Positions 1 to 9,716 of a DNA stretch of 64,000 nucleotides are shown here, one piece after another. The notes beneath the pieces were generated by a model. The model was not told the DNA's origin, ran no database searches, and saw only the letters and a list, made by a program, of their open reading frames with translations. The position numbers and the translations under genes were made by a program. Each line of letters begins with the position of its first letter. The first letter of the stretch is position 1. This DNA is from Rhizobium lusitanum (GTDB lineage: Bacteria; Pseudomonadota; Alphaproteobacteria; Rhizobiales; Rhizobiaceae), in the NCBI RefSeq assembly GCF_014189535.1, contig NZ_CP050305.1, positions 1 to 64,000 of the forward strand, written 5' to 3'.

Positions 1-988
1 GGCTCTCGTCCATTGCGTATGTTTTCGACAGATAGGGGATGCCGAGATGGCCATACGCGATGGAAAGCTGCTGTGCGGCCGCCTTCGCATCCATGCCGGC
101 AATTCTCTGGCTGTAGATGACCGCGACAAGCCCGCTTCTGTCTGCGCCTGCCTGACAGTGGATAAGGATGGGCTTCGGGGCCGCGCGCAGGATATCGACT
201 AGTTGATCGGCCCTCTCGGGCGTCATGATTTTCCGCGCCGACATTTTGAAGTCGATGTGTTCGATGCCCAGGCGTTGAGCCGTATCGACTTCCTGATTGT
301 ACCAGTCTGATTTCCCGTTCTCGCCGCGCAAATTGACGATCGTGCGAATGCCGTTCTCGCGCACGTAAGTCTCGATCTGCGTCGGCGAAAGTTGCGCGGA
401 GCGATAAAGCTCGCCGGGGATGACGGCATGAAAATTGCCATCCCAGTGCAGCACGGCGAGATAGATGCCGAATGCCGCGGCCGGTGCGGCCAGCATTGCG
501 GTCAGCAGGCCGGCTAGTTTCGCTTTGCGTGATCGCGGCCAATGCCATCTTGTGTTCGCCTTCGCCGTCGGCGTAACAACGGGATCTTCCGTTCGACGGA
601 GAGCAGTGCCGACCGCTGCGGATGATCGACAGTCGATGCCAAGCACGGTCCTGATGCGGGAGGTCAGTTCGCCAAGGCCGAACGGCTTGACCAGATAATA
701 GACCGCGCCGAGCTGATGGCTCTTCTGCCTGTCGGCGACGTGATCGCCGGCGGAGATAATGATCGCGGATGTCGCGGGTGAGCGTGTCCGTAAACGCTCC
801 AGCAGTTCCAGCCCGCATCCGTCAGGCAAGCCAGGGTCGAGAAGGATCAAGGAATAGGAGGTCGTATCCATCGTACGCGTTGCCGCCTGGATATCGCCCA
901 CCCAGTCGATATCCCAGCCTTGGGCGGCGACGTGATCGCGCAAGGCATTCCCCAAGATCGCATCATCCTCGACCAATAGTATTCGCAC
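1..988 (-). CDS. Receiver domain fused to membrane-anchored dual-specificity phosphatase (3' end cut by window edge)
   Basis: I translated this by hand: one reading frame stays open from GTG 988 (GGGGA ribosome site upstream) to base 1, 329 residues. Residues 1-118 are a CheY-like receiver with the acidic pair D8/D9, phospho-acceptor D51 in LLDPGLPDG, S79 and K101 in LVKPF. A basic linker (RSRKAK, 152-157) and one hydrophobic helix (158-180) follow. Next comes a phosphatase domain with YRSAQ, INLRG-like and HCQAGADRSG motifs, catalytic C278 and R284. The usual DNA-binding output domain is absent. By the positive-inside rule the receiver would be cytoplasmic and the phosphatase outside the inner membrane; this is inference. 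A homologous locus at 13877-14971 carries the same parts as two genes. The substrate is unknown. Confidence 0.8.
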   Translation of the reverse strand, partial: MRILLVEDDAILGNALRDHVAAQGWDIDWVGDIQAATRTMDTTSYSLILLDPGLPDGCGLELLERLRTRSPATSAIIISAGDHVADRQKSHQLGAVYYLVKPFGLGELTSRIRTVLGIDCRSSAAVGTALRRTEDPVVTPTAKANTRWHWPRSRKAKLAGLLTAMLAAPAAAFGIYLAVLHWDGNFHAVIPGELYRSAQLSPTQIETYVRENGIRTIVNLRGENGKSDWYNQEVDTAQRLGIEHIDFKMSARKIMTPERADQLVDILRAAPKPILIHCQAGADRSGLVAVIYSQRIAGMDAKAAAQQLSIAYGHLGIPYLSKTYAMDES

Positions 989-1230
989 GTCTATCCCCAG
1001 CTCGCAGACCTGCGTGATCCATGTCGTTCTTTGCTGACATGCACCTGAATTAATTTTTTGAATTATATTATACTAAAGTAACTAAAGGCTTATCTTTGTG
1101 ATGTTGCGCGCAACCGGAGGACGGCTCACGAAAGATGCCGGGCATCAAGACAGCAGCGATCATCCGGGATCAGCAAAGCCCCCTCAGCTTATTGCGGCTC
1201 AAGAGACGATGCTGATCAAGGTAGGCTGTC

Positions 1231-1488
1231 CTACATCTGGGTATGGATGCTTGATACCGTCGCTCTGCCGGTTTTCGAGGTGAAGTAGTGGACCTTGACC
1301 TTCTCGCCAGCCCTGAAGCGTTCCACTTCGATCTGCTCCGGCAGTCTGAGCACTTTCCCGCTCATCAGCGTGATCGTGTCGGCTTTCCTGTCGACACTCT
1401 TGATCGTACCGGTAAGGCCCTGAGCAAGGGCCCCCGTCGACGATGCGACCGCAACGATGACTGCGGCGATGATGACTGATCTTTTCAT
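1231..1488 (-). CDS. Small secreted DUF1344-like protein
   Basis: This is an 85-residue protein starting MKRSVIIAAVIVAVASS with a clear signal peptide ending near ALAQ. The mature part (GTIKSVDRKADTITLMSGKVLRLPEQ) matches the rhizobial DUF1344 pattern: a short beta-rich periplasmic domain of unknown function. The start at 1488 is preferred over an in-frame start at 1569 because the signal peptide begins there and an AGGA lies 8 bases upstream. It reads in the same direction as the receiver-phosphatase gene but is separated from it by about 240 bases. Confidence 0.7.
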   Translation of the reverse strand: MKRSVIIAAVIVAVASSTGALAQGLTGTIKSVDRKADTITLMSGKVLRLPEQIEVERFRAGEKVKVHYFTSKTGRATVSSIHTQM

Positions 1489-1627
1489 CTTCTTGATCCT
1501 GTTCGAGTTGATGGTTTCAACAAGGACCTCACCGGTGTCAACGGCAAAGCCGGCACCTCGCGCGCTCAATCTTGATGGGCATGCCGAGGTGACCAGCCCA
1601 AGCTAAACGAGCTAATTCTCTGGCAGA

Positions 1628-1760
1628 TTGCCTGGATCATACGGATGCGTAACCCCGTAAGACCGGACGCGCGTCGTACAGCCGTCGACGACAGACAGCG
1701 GTCCGTTCTTCACCGTAATTCTGCATCGGTCGGATCAGAAATCTTGCTGTGAAGGAACAA
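1628..1760. repeat. Dispersed intergenic repeat, copy 1
   Basis: About 133 bases align with 29954-30088 in the same orientation. By eye about three quarters of positions are identical, with near-perfect blocks such as ATACGGATGCGTAACCCC and CAGCCGTCGACGACAG. Neither strand keeps a common reading frame in both copies, so it looks non-coding. It contains the palindrome GTCGAC inside a possible hairpin. The rest of the 1489-1947 gap shows nothing I recognise. Confidence 0.6.
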
Positions 1761-1947
1761 TAGCGACCCTCGCTCGCATAGGCCCGACCTTCGACATCTC
1801 CAACCTTACGAAATCGTATCCTGGCGGCAAGACCGTTGTAGGGGCACTGCGCTAGATCGCTAGCCCACCGGCAAGAACATATTGCCGGCTGATCGACCGG
1901 GCCGCCGGCCTCGACGATTGCCCTGCGACAAAACGAAGGAATCTCCG

Positions 1948-2211
1948 ATGAAAAAGCTTATCGCCGCCACGTTTATCACCGCCATCGCAAGCCTTGGATC
2001 CATCGTCCCCCAGGCCCATGCCGCAGCGGCCGCCCCTTGCGAGGATACGCTGAAGACCATGCGTGCCGCCAAGGCAACGGCCAAGCTCAGTGACGCCGAC
2101 ATGGCCAAGGTCAACGACCTCGAAGCCAAGGCGATCGAGCGCTGCAATGCCGACGACGATGCTCGCTCGGACAAGTTTCTGGCCGACGCGATGAAGATCA
2201 TGGGCAAATAA
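1948..2211 (+). CDS. Small secreted protein of unknown function
   Basis: The 87-residue product starts MKKLIAATFITAIASLGS with a signal peptide cleaved around AHA. The mature part is mostly helical and charged, with two cysteines (PCEDTL and ERCNADDD) that could form one disulfide in the periplasm. The start at 1948 has AAGGAA seven bases upstream; an earlier in-frame start at 1882 would bury the signal peptide. The next gene begins about 25 bases after its stop, so the two are probably cotranscribed. I do not recognise the family. Confidence 0.7.
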   Translation: MKKLIAATFITAIASLGSIVPQAHAAAAAPCEDTLKTMRAAKATAKLSDADMAKVNDLEAKAIERCNADDDARSDKFLADAMKIMGK

Positions 2212-2235
2212 ACCCCAGCGAACGGGAGACATCCT

Positions 2236-3024
2236 ATGACCCATATTCAAATGGACCCAGTTCAACGGAACCGGGTACCCGAGGTCACCGTCGAATTCTG
2301 GTTGATCAAGCTTATGGCCGTGACCATGGGTGAGACGGCGGCGGACTATCTTGCGGTCAATCTCGGTCTCGGCCTGACCGCCACATCCCTGCTGATGACC
2401 GCGATACTGGTCGTTGCCCTGGTGCTTCAGTTCGCGCAAAGGCGCTATGTTCCACCTTATTATTGGGCCGCCGTGGTTCTGATCAGCATTGTCGGCACGC
2501 TGGTGACCGACAATCTTGTCGATAATTTCGGCGTCGCGCTCCAGACAACGGCCATCGGTTTCACCATCGCGCTCGCCGTGACTTTCGCGGTCTGGTACGC
2601 GGCCGAGACGACGCTGTCGATCCACTCCATCTTCACGACACCCAGGGAAGCCTTCTACTGGCTGACCATCCTTTTCACCTTCGCTCTCGGAACGGCGGTG
2701 GGTGACCTCGTGGCGGAAGTCTTCGCGCTCGGCTATCTCACCACCGGTCTCCTTTTCGGAGGCATCATCATCGTGATCGCGGTCGCCTATTATGTCTTCA
2801 AGCTGAACGCCATCCTGGCCTTCTGGCTTGCGTATATCTTGACCCGGCCACTCGGTGCCTCCTTCGGCGATCTGCTATCGCAGCCGCGGGAATATGGCGG
2901 ACTCGGTTTCGGCACGATCGTTACCAGCCTGCTCTTCCTGTCTACTATCATCTGTCTGGTGATCTACATGATCGCTGCTCAAGAACCTGATGATGAGGAA
3001 CTCGACGCGCACGGGGAGATCTGA
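2236..3024 (+). CDS. Multi-spanning membrane protein, COG4705 type
   Basis: This 262-residue, very hydrophobic protein has about eight predicted membrane segments. It has an internal repeat: each half carries an acidic membrane motif (GETAADYL near residue 34, GTAVGDLVAEV near 155, and GASFGDLL near 210). That layout is typical of the uncharacterised COG4705 membrane-protein family of proteobacteria. The C-terminal tail is acidic and cytoplasmic-looking. An ACGGGAGA ribosome site precedes the ATG. It follows the small secreted gene closely. Substrate and role are unknown; conserved membrane acids suggest transport, which is inference. Confidence 0.7.
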   Translation: MTHIQMDPVQRNRVPEVTVEFWLIKLMAVTMGETAADYLAVNLGLGLTATSLLMTAILVVALVLQFAQRRYVPPYYWAAVVLISIVGTLVTDNLVDNFGVALQTTAIGFTIALAVTFAVWYAAETTLSIHSIFTTPREAFYWLTILFTFALGTAVGDLVAEVFALGYLTTGLLFGGIIIVIAVAYYVFKLNAILAFWLAYILTRPLGASFGDLLSQPREYGGLGFGTIVTSLLFLSTIICLVIYMIAAQEPDDEELDAHGEI

Positions 3025-3411
3025 CGAGTCGCTCGGTTGTACGCTGTTGTCCCCTCGTAGCCCTGACAGCGTAAACGGGCATCCGTCACCCCCGCGAATT
3101 TATTCGCCGCGGTTTCAACGTAACTCAAGAGATGGATCAGACGCGTCAGCGCCTGTCTGGGTACCGGAAAAACGACCATGACCCGAAAGCCGGGCCTATC
3201 CGTTCCGTTCGAGCCGGGATGCCCCAGCGGGTAAAGTGGCTCGGCAACGGCAAAAAACGCGGCTTACGAAACCGTAAAGTTCCGGAAAAAAGCCGGCGAT
3301 GTTCACCCCATAAAAGCACGAGGCCCTGCCGCCGCCTTCATCGCCGCATCCGAGATGAGGAGGAAGCCGAGCCTGTGTAAGGAAAAATCGAGTGGTCGCG
3401 GAAAGTATATC
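3025..3411. other. Intergenic region, nothing recognised
   Basis: About 390 bases separate the COG4705-type gene from the glycosyltransferase. Short open frames on both strands overlap each other and show no ribosome sites or domain signatures. No convincing terminator or repeat was seen. Confidence 0.4.
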
Positions 3412-4257
3412 ATGAACGCTGACAGCCTTCGTCTGAACAGATCCGCCACCCTCGAAAACATTGCCCTCGAAAACCCTCCTAAAGAGATCCAGCTGGATTC
3501 AACCGGCCTTCGGCTGAAGATCTATCTCATCAATCTCGACCGCGCCGAGGATCGTCTCGCGTTTATGAGCGAGGAATTGTCCCGCGCAGGGCTGCTGTTC
3601 GAGCGGGTATCGGCGATAGACGGTCGTAATATCGCTTTCCCGATTCCAGAATTTGACGCGCAGGCATATCGCAGATGCCATGGAAGGCAGGCAAATCCAT
3701 CCGAAGTGGGTTGCTATCTCAGCCATATCGAGTGCGCGAGACGTTTCCTCGCCTCGGGCGAACCACATGCCCTCATTCTTGAAGACGACCTGACCTTTCC
3801 GGAGGATTTCGGCGATCTGCTGCGTGCCTCGCTGAACGCGGCGGCGACATGGGACATCCTGCGTCTCTCGACGGTCAACACCGGCCGAAAATATCCCTTT
3901 GTGGACATTACGCCGAGGCGGTCGCTTGCCGTCGCGCTGACACGGGAGAAGGGGTCCGGTGCCTACATCATCAACAGGCGTGCAGCCAGATGGATGGTCG
4001 AAAAACTGGTGCCGATGAGGCTGCCCTACGATATCGCCTATGACCTTGAGCATTTCGCCGGATTGCGAGCGGTTTTCGTCGTCCCGGCCCCGGTCGACCA
4101 GATGACCAATTTTCCAACGCAGATCCAGCAAGGGCGCCGGCAATATCGGCTGCCATGGTGGCGTCGCCTCAGTATCTATCCCTACCGTGCCTGGTTTGAG
4201 GCATCACGCTTTCTGTTTCGGGCAGGAATGCTGCTGCGCTTCAGGTTGGTGAAATGA
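3412..4257 (+). CDS. Glycosyltransferase family 25 (LPS-type)
   Basis: The 281-residue protein has the family-25 signature. It starts with LKIYLINLDRAEDRL, has the SEVGCYLSHIECAR block (S-E-x-G-C-x-x-S-H) and the acidic motif LILEDDLTFP, which binds metal and nucleotide sugar. These enzymes add sugars such as galactose to lipopolysaccharide cores. The start at 3412 has GGAAAG seven bases upstream. No other LPS gene is adjacent, but envelope glycosyltransferases occur 11 kb downstream. Donor and acceptor sugars cannot be read from sequence. Confidence 0.8.
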   Translation: MNADSLRLNRSATLENIALENPPKEIQLDSTGLRLKIYLINLDRAEDRLAFMSEELSRAGLLFERVSAIDGRNIAFPIPEFDAQAYRRCHGRQANPSEVGCYLSHIECARRFLASGEPHALILEDDLTFPEDFGDLLRASLNAAATWDILRLSTVNTGRKYPFVDITPRRSLAVALTREKGSGAYIINRRAARWMVEKLVPMRLPYDIAYDLEHFAGLRAVFVVPAPVDQMTNFPTQIQQGRRQYRLPWWRRLSIYPYRAWFEASRFLFRAGMLLRFRLVK

Positions 4258-4442
4258 CATTGCGATATTTACTCTTCTCGCAGTCGCCTGTCGCAATCAG
4301 AGGCCATGATGATTGGAGGAGCATCAAACCCTCTTGAATGCCGCAAGCCATGTTCGGCAACATCTCAACGCGATGCCGCAACATGAAAGACGTTTTGAAA
4401 TCATAACGATGGCCCTCATCGGTCAGGCAATGGAGAATGAAC

Positions 4443-5645
4443 ATGGACGGCCCGGATCCTGTAAAAACCGACACGACATCAGGTGGCGGTAAGAGTGCGT
4501 TGGGAGCCGTTGCCTGCATCGCGGTTGCCGGAGCAGCTGTCTTCTTCGCATTGCCCGCAAACAAAGGCCAATCCGCGCCGCAGGCTGCCTCGTCCGCTCC
4601 CGCATCGGTGCCGGTCGAAGCTGCATCCGTTTCGACACAGGATGTTCCGATCGAACGGTCCGGCCTCGGATATGTCACGCCGCTCACGGCGGTGGACGTG
4701 AAAGTCAGGGTCGATGGGCAATTGCAGAAGGTGCTTTTCACCGAAGGACAGAATGTCACGGCGGGCGACGTCATTGCCGAAATCGATCCCCGGCCCTATG
4801 AGGCAGCCATCGACCAGGCGCAGGCCGCCTATCAGAAGGATATCGCTCAGCTCAATGCCGCCAAGATCGACGAGGCGCGCGCCAAGAAGCTGACGACCAC
4901 GGGAAGCGGCACGACGCAAACCGCCGATACCGCCACGGCGCAAGTCGCTGTTATGGAGGCGACGGCCGCCGGAGAGCAGGCTGCGATTGAGACCGCCAAG
5001 CTGAACCTCAGCTTTGCCTCCGTCACCGCTCCGATCAGCGGCCGCGCAGGTCTGCGTCAGGCGGAGCAGGGCGCGATCGTCCACGCCAATGACGCCACCG
5101 GGATTGTTACCATCACGCAGATGCAGCCGATCGCGGTTCTTTTCTCCCTGCCGCAGGACGAGTTGCCCGATCTGGTTTCCGGGCAGGCTCAGAGCGCTCT
5201 TTCCGTTGCGGTGGACAGCCGGGACGGCGTCCGCCATCTGGCCGACGGCAAATTGTCCGTCATCGACAGCCAGGTCGATACGAGCACCGGCATGGTCAAG
5301 CTCAAGGCTGTCTTTTCCAATGACGACCTGGCGCTCTGGCCCGGAGAGCTGGTGAGCGCCCGTATTATTCTAAGGACCGATCGAGGCTCGACGGTCGTGC
5401 CATCCGCCGCCATCCAGAATGGCCAGACAGGTCCCTATGTCTTCATAGTGAAGCCGGACAGCACGGTCGCTACGGTCTCGGTGAACACCGGCCCAGTTGC
5501 CGCCGGCGTGACGACTCTTCTATCCGGCCCGAAGCCGGGAGATAACGTGGTGATCTCGGGCCAGTCGAGATTGACGGACGGCACGCTGGTCAAGGCGCGA
5601 CCTTCTACGCCGCATGTGGCTGCCGCTGGAGATCAGGGCCAATGA
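4443..5645 (+). CDS. RND efflux periplasmic adaptor (MdtA/AcrA-like)
   Basis: This membrane-fusion protein has an N-terminal anchor (ALGAVACIAVAGAAVFFAL), a lipoyl half-motif (VDVKVRVDGQLQKVLFTEGQNV), an alpha-hairpin region (residues ~110-170), a second lipoyl half (APISGRAGLRQAE) and beta-barrel and membrane-proximal domains. It would bridge the inner-membrane pump to an outer-membrane channel; no TolC-like gene is in the window. ATGs occur at 4437 and 4443; GGAG lies seven bases before 4443. Its stop overlaps the permease start by four bases, so the two are translationally coupled. Confidence 0.88.
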   Translation: MDGPDPVKTDTTSGGGKSALGAVACIAVAGAAVFFALPANKGQSAPQAASSAPASVPVEAASVSTQDVPIERSGLGYVTPLTAVDVKVRVDGQLQKVLFTEGQNVTAGDVIAEIDPRPYEAAIDQAQAAYQKDIAQLNAAKIDEARAKKLTTTGSGTTQTADTATAQVAVMEATAAGEQAAIETAKLNLSFASVTAPISGRAGLRQAEQGAIVHANDATGIVTITQMQPIAVLFSLPQDELPDLVSGQAQSALSVAVDSRDGVRHLADGKLSVIDSQVDTSTGMVKLKAVFSNDDLALWPGELVSARIILRTDRGSTVVPSAAIQNGQTGPYVFIVKPDSTVATVSVNTGPVAAGVTTLLSGPKPGDNVVISGQSRLTDGTLVKARPSTPHVAAAGDQGQ

Positions 5646-8600
5646 GCCTTTCAGAGATCTTCATCCGGCGTAGGATCGGAACCTGCCTGCTTGCGCTCGG
5701 GGTTCTGCTTCTTGGCACCGTCGCCTATATGATGCTGCCGGTCGCATCGTTGCCGCAGGTCGATTTCCCGACGATCCAGATCGAGACCACGCTTCCCGGC
5801 GCCAGCGCCGTCACCATGGCGACATCGGTCGCAACGCCACTGGAAAATCAGCTTTCGACAATTGCCGGCGTGTCGCAGATGACCTCGGTTAGTTCCTCCA
5901 GCCGCACCAACGTCACCATGCAGTTCGACTTGAACCGCAACATAGACAGCGCTGCGCAGGATGTGCAGGCAGCAATCAGCGCGGCCAGCGGCCAGCTTCC
6001 AAAGGATCTCCCAAGCGCGCCAGCCTTTCATAAGGCCAATCCGGCGGAGGCGACGGTCCTAACCCTGGCCTTGACCTCGGACAGATTACCACTGACCGAA
6101 CTCGATCATTATGCCGAAGACATCATCGCGCAGCAGATCTCCCAGATGGACGGTGTCGGGCTGGTGGATTTCCATGGGCCGGAACGCCCGGCGATCCGGG
6201 TGCGCCTCGACCCCGACAAAGTGGCCTCGCGTGACCTTACCATGGAAGACGTCCGCACGGCGATCGGACAGCAGACCTTGAATGCGCCGAAAGGATCGGT
6301 CACCGGTGACGGGCGGACGATGGTGCTCGACGCCACGGATCAGATCGTTGACGTGCCAGCCTACAAGTCGATGGTCGTCGCCTATCGCAACGGCGCGCCG
6401 ATCTTTGTGCAGGATATCGGCACCGTACTGACGGCGGCGCTGGACTCGAACCAGGCCGCCTGGCTGCAGATGAACCGATCCGTGATGATCGACGTCCACA
6501 AGATGGCGGGTTCAAACGTCCTGGATACGATCCGGACCATCAAGGATCGGCTTCCCATGCTGCAAGCCTCTCTTCCGGCCGGCATCAAGCTCTCGGTCGT
6601 GGGGGATCGCACGCAGATCATCGATGCCTCTATCCGCGACGTCCAGATCACCATGCTGATCACGATCACGCTGGTCGTCATGGTCATTTTCTGCTTCTTG
6701 CGAAACCTGTGGGCCACACTCATTCCGGCCGTCACCATTCCGCTTTCCCTGGTCGGAACCTTCGCCGTCATGTACCTGCTGGGCTATAGCCTGGATAACC
6801 TGTCGTTGATGGGGTTGACCATCGCCGTCGGCTTCGTCGTGGACGATGCGATCGTCGTGATCGAAAATATCGTCCGCCACATCGAAGAGGGAAAGCCCAA
6901 ACTGCAGGCCGCCATCGAGGGCGCCGGTGAGGTCAGCTTCACCATCGTCTCGATGACGGTGTCGCTGATCGCCGTCTTCATTCCCATTCTGCTGATGGGC
7001 GGCATCGTCGGGCGCCTCTTCCGCGAATTCGCGGTGACGGTAAGCGTCGCCATCCTGATTTCCGGCGTGGTGTCGCTTACCGTCACGCCGATGCTCTGTG
7101 CCTGGCTCATCAAGCATGAGCACGGGCGGCCGCGGGGGCCGCCTTTATCGCTGGTCCGAAGCGTTTTTCGATGCCTGCACGCGAGGCTATGGCTATGGCC
7201 TCGATATCGTCCTGCGTTACCGCCTGATCACACTGGCCATCACCATCGCGACGCTCGGAGCCACATTGTGGCTCTATGTGGTGGTTCCGAAGGGCTTCCT
7301 GCCGCAACAGGATACCGGCTTCATTCAGGGCCAGGCGCAGGCGGCAACGGATATCTCGTTCGACAATATGTCCGAGCGCATGCAGGCACTTGGAAAGATC
7401 GTGATGGCCGACCCCGCCGTCGACAATACCGCCTATTGGATCAACCCCAGCCCGTCGGCCAGCGTCGGCCAGGTGCAGATCAATCTCAAGCCGTTCGGCG
7501 AGAGAAGCCCGGCGCCTGAGGTGATGGCACGATTGAAGAAGGCGGTCTCCGGTCTCGAAGGCCTGACATTCGGCATGCAGGTCCGCCAGGACATTCAGGT
7601 CGGCGGGCGATCCGCCGCCTCTCAGTATCAGTACACGCTGCAGGGGCCAGACCCCGCCGAACTCGACAAATGGGCAGCGGTGATGACGAAGGCGCTGGCG
7701 GCCCTGCCGCAGCTCCAGGATGTCATATCGGACAAGCAGAAGGCTGCAAGCAGCCTCACACTGGACATCGATCGCGCGACGGCGGCGCGACTGGGCATCA
7801 GCATCGAAGCGATCGACGAAACGCTCTACGACGCCTTCGGGCAGAGGCAGGTGGCAACGCTGTTTACGCAGGTCAGCCAATATCATGTGGTGATGGAGCT
7901 CGACCCGCGGTTTGCACTGTCGCCGGAGGCGCTCGGCCATCTCTACGTCAGGTCGGCCACCACACAGAAGCTGGTGCCCCTCAGCCTGCTGGGTTCGCTG
8001 AAGACCGGCGTCATGCCCGTCTCGATCAACCATCAGGGCTCGATGCCCGCAACGACGCTGTCGTTCAACCTGAAACCGGGCATTGCCCTCAGCGACGCGG
8101 TAACGGCCATCCATGGCGCCGAGCAGACCGCCGGCATGCCGATCACGATCATTGGCTCCTTCCAGGGGACGGCGCAGGCCTTCCAGGATTCGCTGAGCAG
8201 CCAGCCGTGGCTCATTCTGGCCGCCGTGATCGCCGTCTACATCGTTCTCGGCGTACTCTATGAGAGCGCGATTCATCCGTTGACGATCATATCGACACTG
8301 CCGTCCGCCGGTCTCGGCGCACTTGTGGCGCTGAGACTATGCGGTCAGGATCTTTCGATCATGGGCATGATCGGCATCATTCTATTGATCGGCATCGTCA
8401 AGAAGAATGCGATCATGATGATCGACTTCGCGCTGGAGGCGGAACGGAACCAGGGATTGCCGCCGGTGGAAGCCATCCGCCAGGCCTGTCTGCTTCGTTT
8501 CCGGCCGATCATGATGACGACCCTTGCAGCGCTTCTCGGCGCCTTGCCGCTGGCGCTTGGGACGGGAGCGGGTGCCGAGCTTCGGGTTCCGCTCGGGATC

Positions 8601-8768
8601 GCGATCGTCGGTGGATTGATCGTGTCGCAGGTCCTTACCCTCTTTACCACCCCCGTCGTCTATCTGGCGCTCAACAGTCTGACGCGCTCGCGCACCTACG
8701 CCGTTTCGCATGCTTATGAGCTGGTTCGTCGTGCCAACATGGGCCGTGAGGCGGCAAATTCGAGATAG
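5642..8768 (+). pseudogene. RND multidrug efflux permease (HAE1/MdtB-like), interrupted by a +1 frameshift
   Basis: Two overlapping frames together make one RND permease of about 1,040 residues. The first (from 5642) covers the N-terminal membrane helix, the porter domain, and the helices with VGFVVDDAIVVIENI and TPMLCAWL. The second (through 8768) resumes at GRLYRWSEAFFDA and covers the second porter half and helices with MGIIGIILLIGIVKKNAIM-like sequence. The shift lies at a run of five G at 7134-7138: removing one G restores HGRPRGRLYRW, matching the family. Either the pump is inactivated, or this is a sequencing indel. The adaptor lies upstream and a two-component pair downstream. Confidence 0.85.
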
Positions 8769-9038
8769 ATTGGCCATTTGCCGAGGGAATAGCGGGACTT
8801 TACAGATGGGTAAGGTTCCGGCAAGGTTGTGGCAAAGGCTTGATCTTAAACCTCAAATCGCACCCGGCCGCCGAAGCTAGGGTATCGGAGGCCGGCTGGA
8901 ATATGTTGAATATCAAGAGCATATCGTCGGTTGCGTCTTCTATCCTGAATTACCAGGACTTGCTAAACTGGATGGTGACGGACGGGCTCGCGTCAAAGCG
9001 ATGTCATTTCACTGCCGGCATGGGGAATGGATTATTTC

Positions 9039-9716
9039 ATGCGCATATTGCTCATAGAGGACGACATCAAAACGGCGGATTTCATCGCGCGCGGCCTGCG
9101 TGAAGCGGGTCATGTATGTGATGTATTGCCGGACGGGCAGGACGGACTTTTCCATGCCATCCGCGAGACCTATGATGTTTATGTCGTCGACCGGATGCTG
9201 CCGGGTCTCGACGGCCTGTCGATCGTGCGCTCGATGCGTGCGGCTGGCGTCAAGACGCCGACGCTTTTCCTGAGCGCGATTGCCGGCATCGATGACCGGG
9301 TGGAGGGCCTTGAGGCAGGAGCCGACGACTACCTCGTCAAGCCGTTCGCGTTCTCCGAACTTCTGGCGCGCGTCAACGCGCTTGCCCGCCGCCCGCCCGC
9401 GGTCGCCGAGAAGACCGTGCTGCAGGTCGCCGACCTGACGATGGACATGATGAAACGCCGCGTCACCAGGGCAGGGGTGGAGATCGAACTGCAACCGCGC
9501 GAATTTACGCTTCTGGAGGTTCTCGCCCGCAACGAGGGCAGGGTTCTCACCCGCACGATGCTCCTTGAGCGCGTCTGGGATTTCCATTTCGATCCGAAGA
9601 CCAGCGTGGTCGAAACGCATATCAGCCGGCTGCGCGGAAAGATCGACAGGCCCTTTGACGTTCAGCTCCTTCATACGATCAGAAACACCGGTTATTCGTT
9701 GCATGCGCCGCGATAA
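9039..9716 (+). CDS. OmpR/PhoB-family response regulator
   Basis: The protein has 225 residues: a receiver domain (MRILLIEDD, phospho-acceptor D51 in VVDRMLPG, K in YLVKPFAF) and a C-terminal winged helix (ELQPREFTLLEVLARNEGRVLTR ... VETHISRLRGKID ... TIRNTGYSL). It is closest in style to metal and envelope-stress regulators such as CusR. I chose ATG 9039 because it gives the canonical receiver start; ATG 9027 is possible. The kinase gene overlaps its 3' end by 14 bases. It probably controls the upstream pump or the downstream OmpV-like gene. Confidence 0.88.
   Translation: MRILLIEDDIKTADFIARGLREAGHVCDVLPDGQDGLFHAIRETYDVYVVDRMLPGLDGLSIVRSMRAAGVKTPTLFLSAIAGIDDRVEGLEAGADDYLVKPFAFSELLARVNALARRPPAVAEKTVLQVADLTMDMMKRRVTRAGVEIELQPREFTLLEVLARNEGRVLTRTMLLERVWDFHFDPKTSVVETHISRLRGKIDRPFDVQLLHTIRNTGYSLHAPR

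Noticed and set aside
1852-2625. 257-codon minus-strand frame over the small secreted and COG4705 genes
   Set aside because: Antisense shadow with low-complexity G/D/R/H composition; the plus-strand genes have signal peptides and helices.
4241-5237. Long minus-strand frames opposite the efflux adaptor
   Set aside because: Shadows of the adaptor gene, which has clear lipoyl and hairpin domains.
7110-8276. 388-codon open frame antisense to the RND permease
   Set aside because: It lies fully opposite an authentic coding region, is rich in R, H and D as GC-rich antisense frames are, and has no domain or ribosome site.
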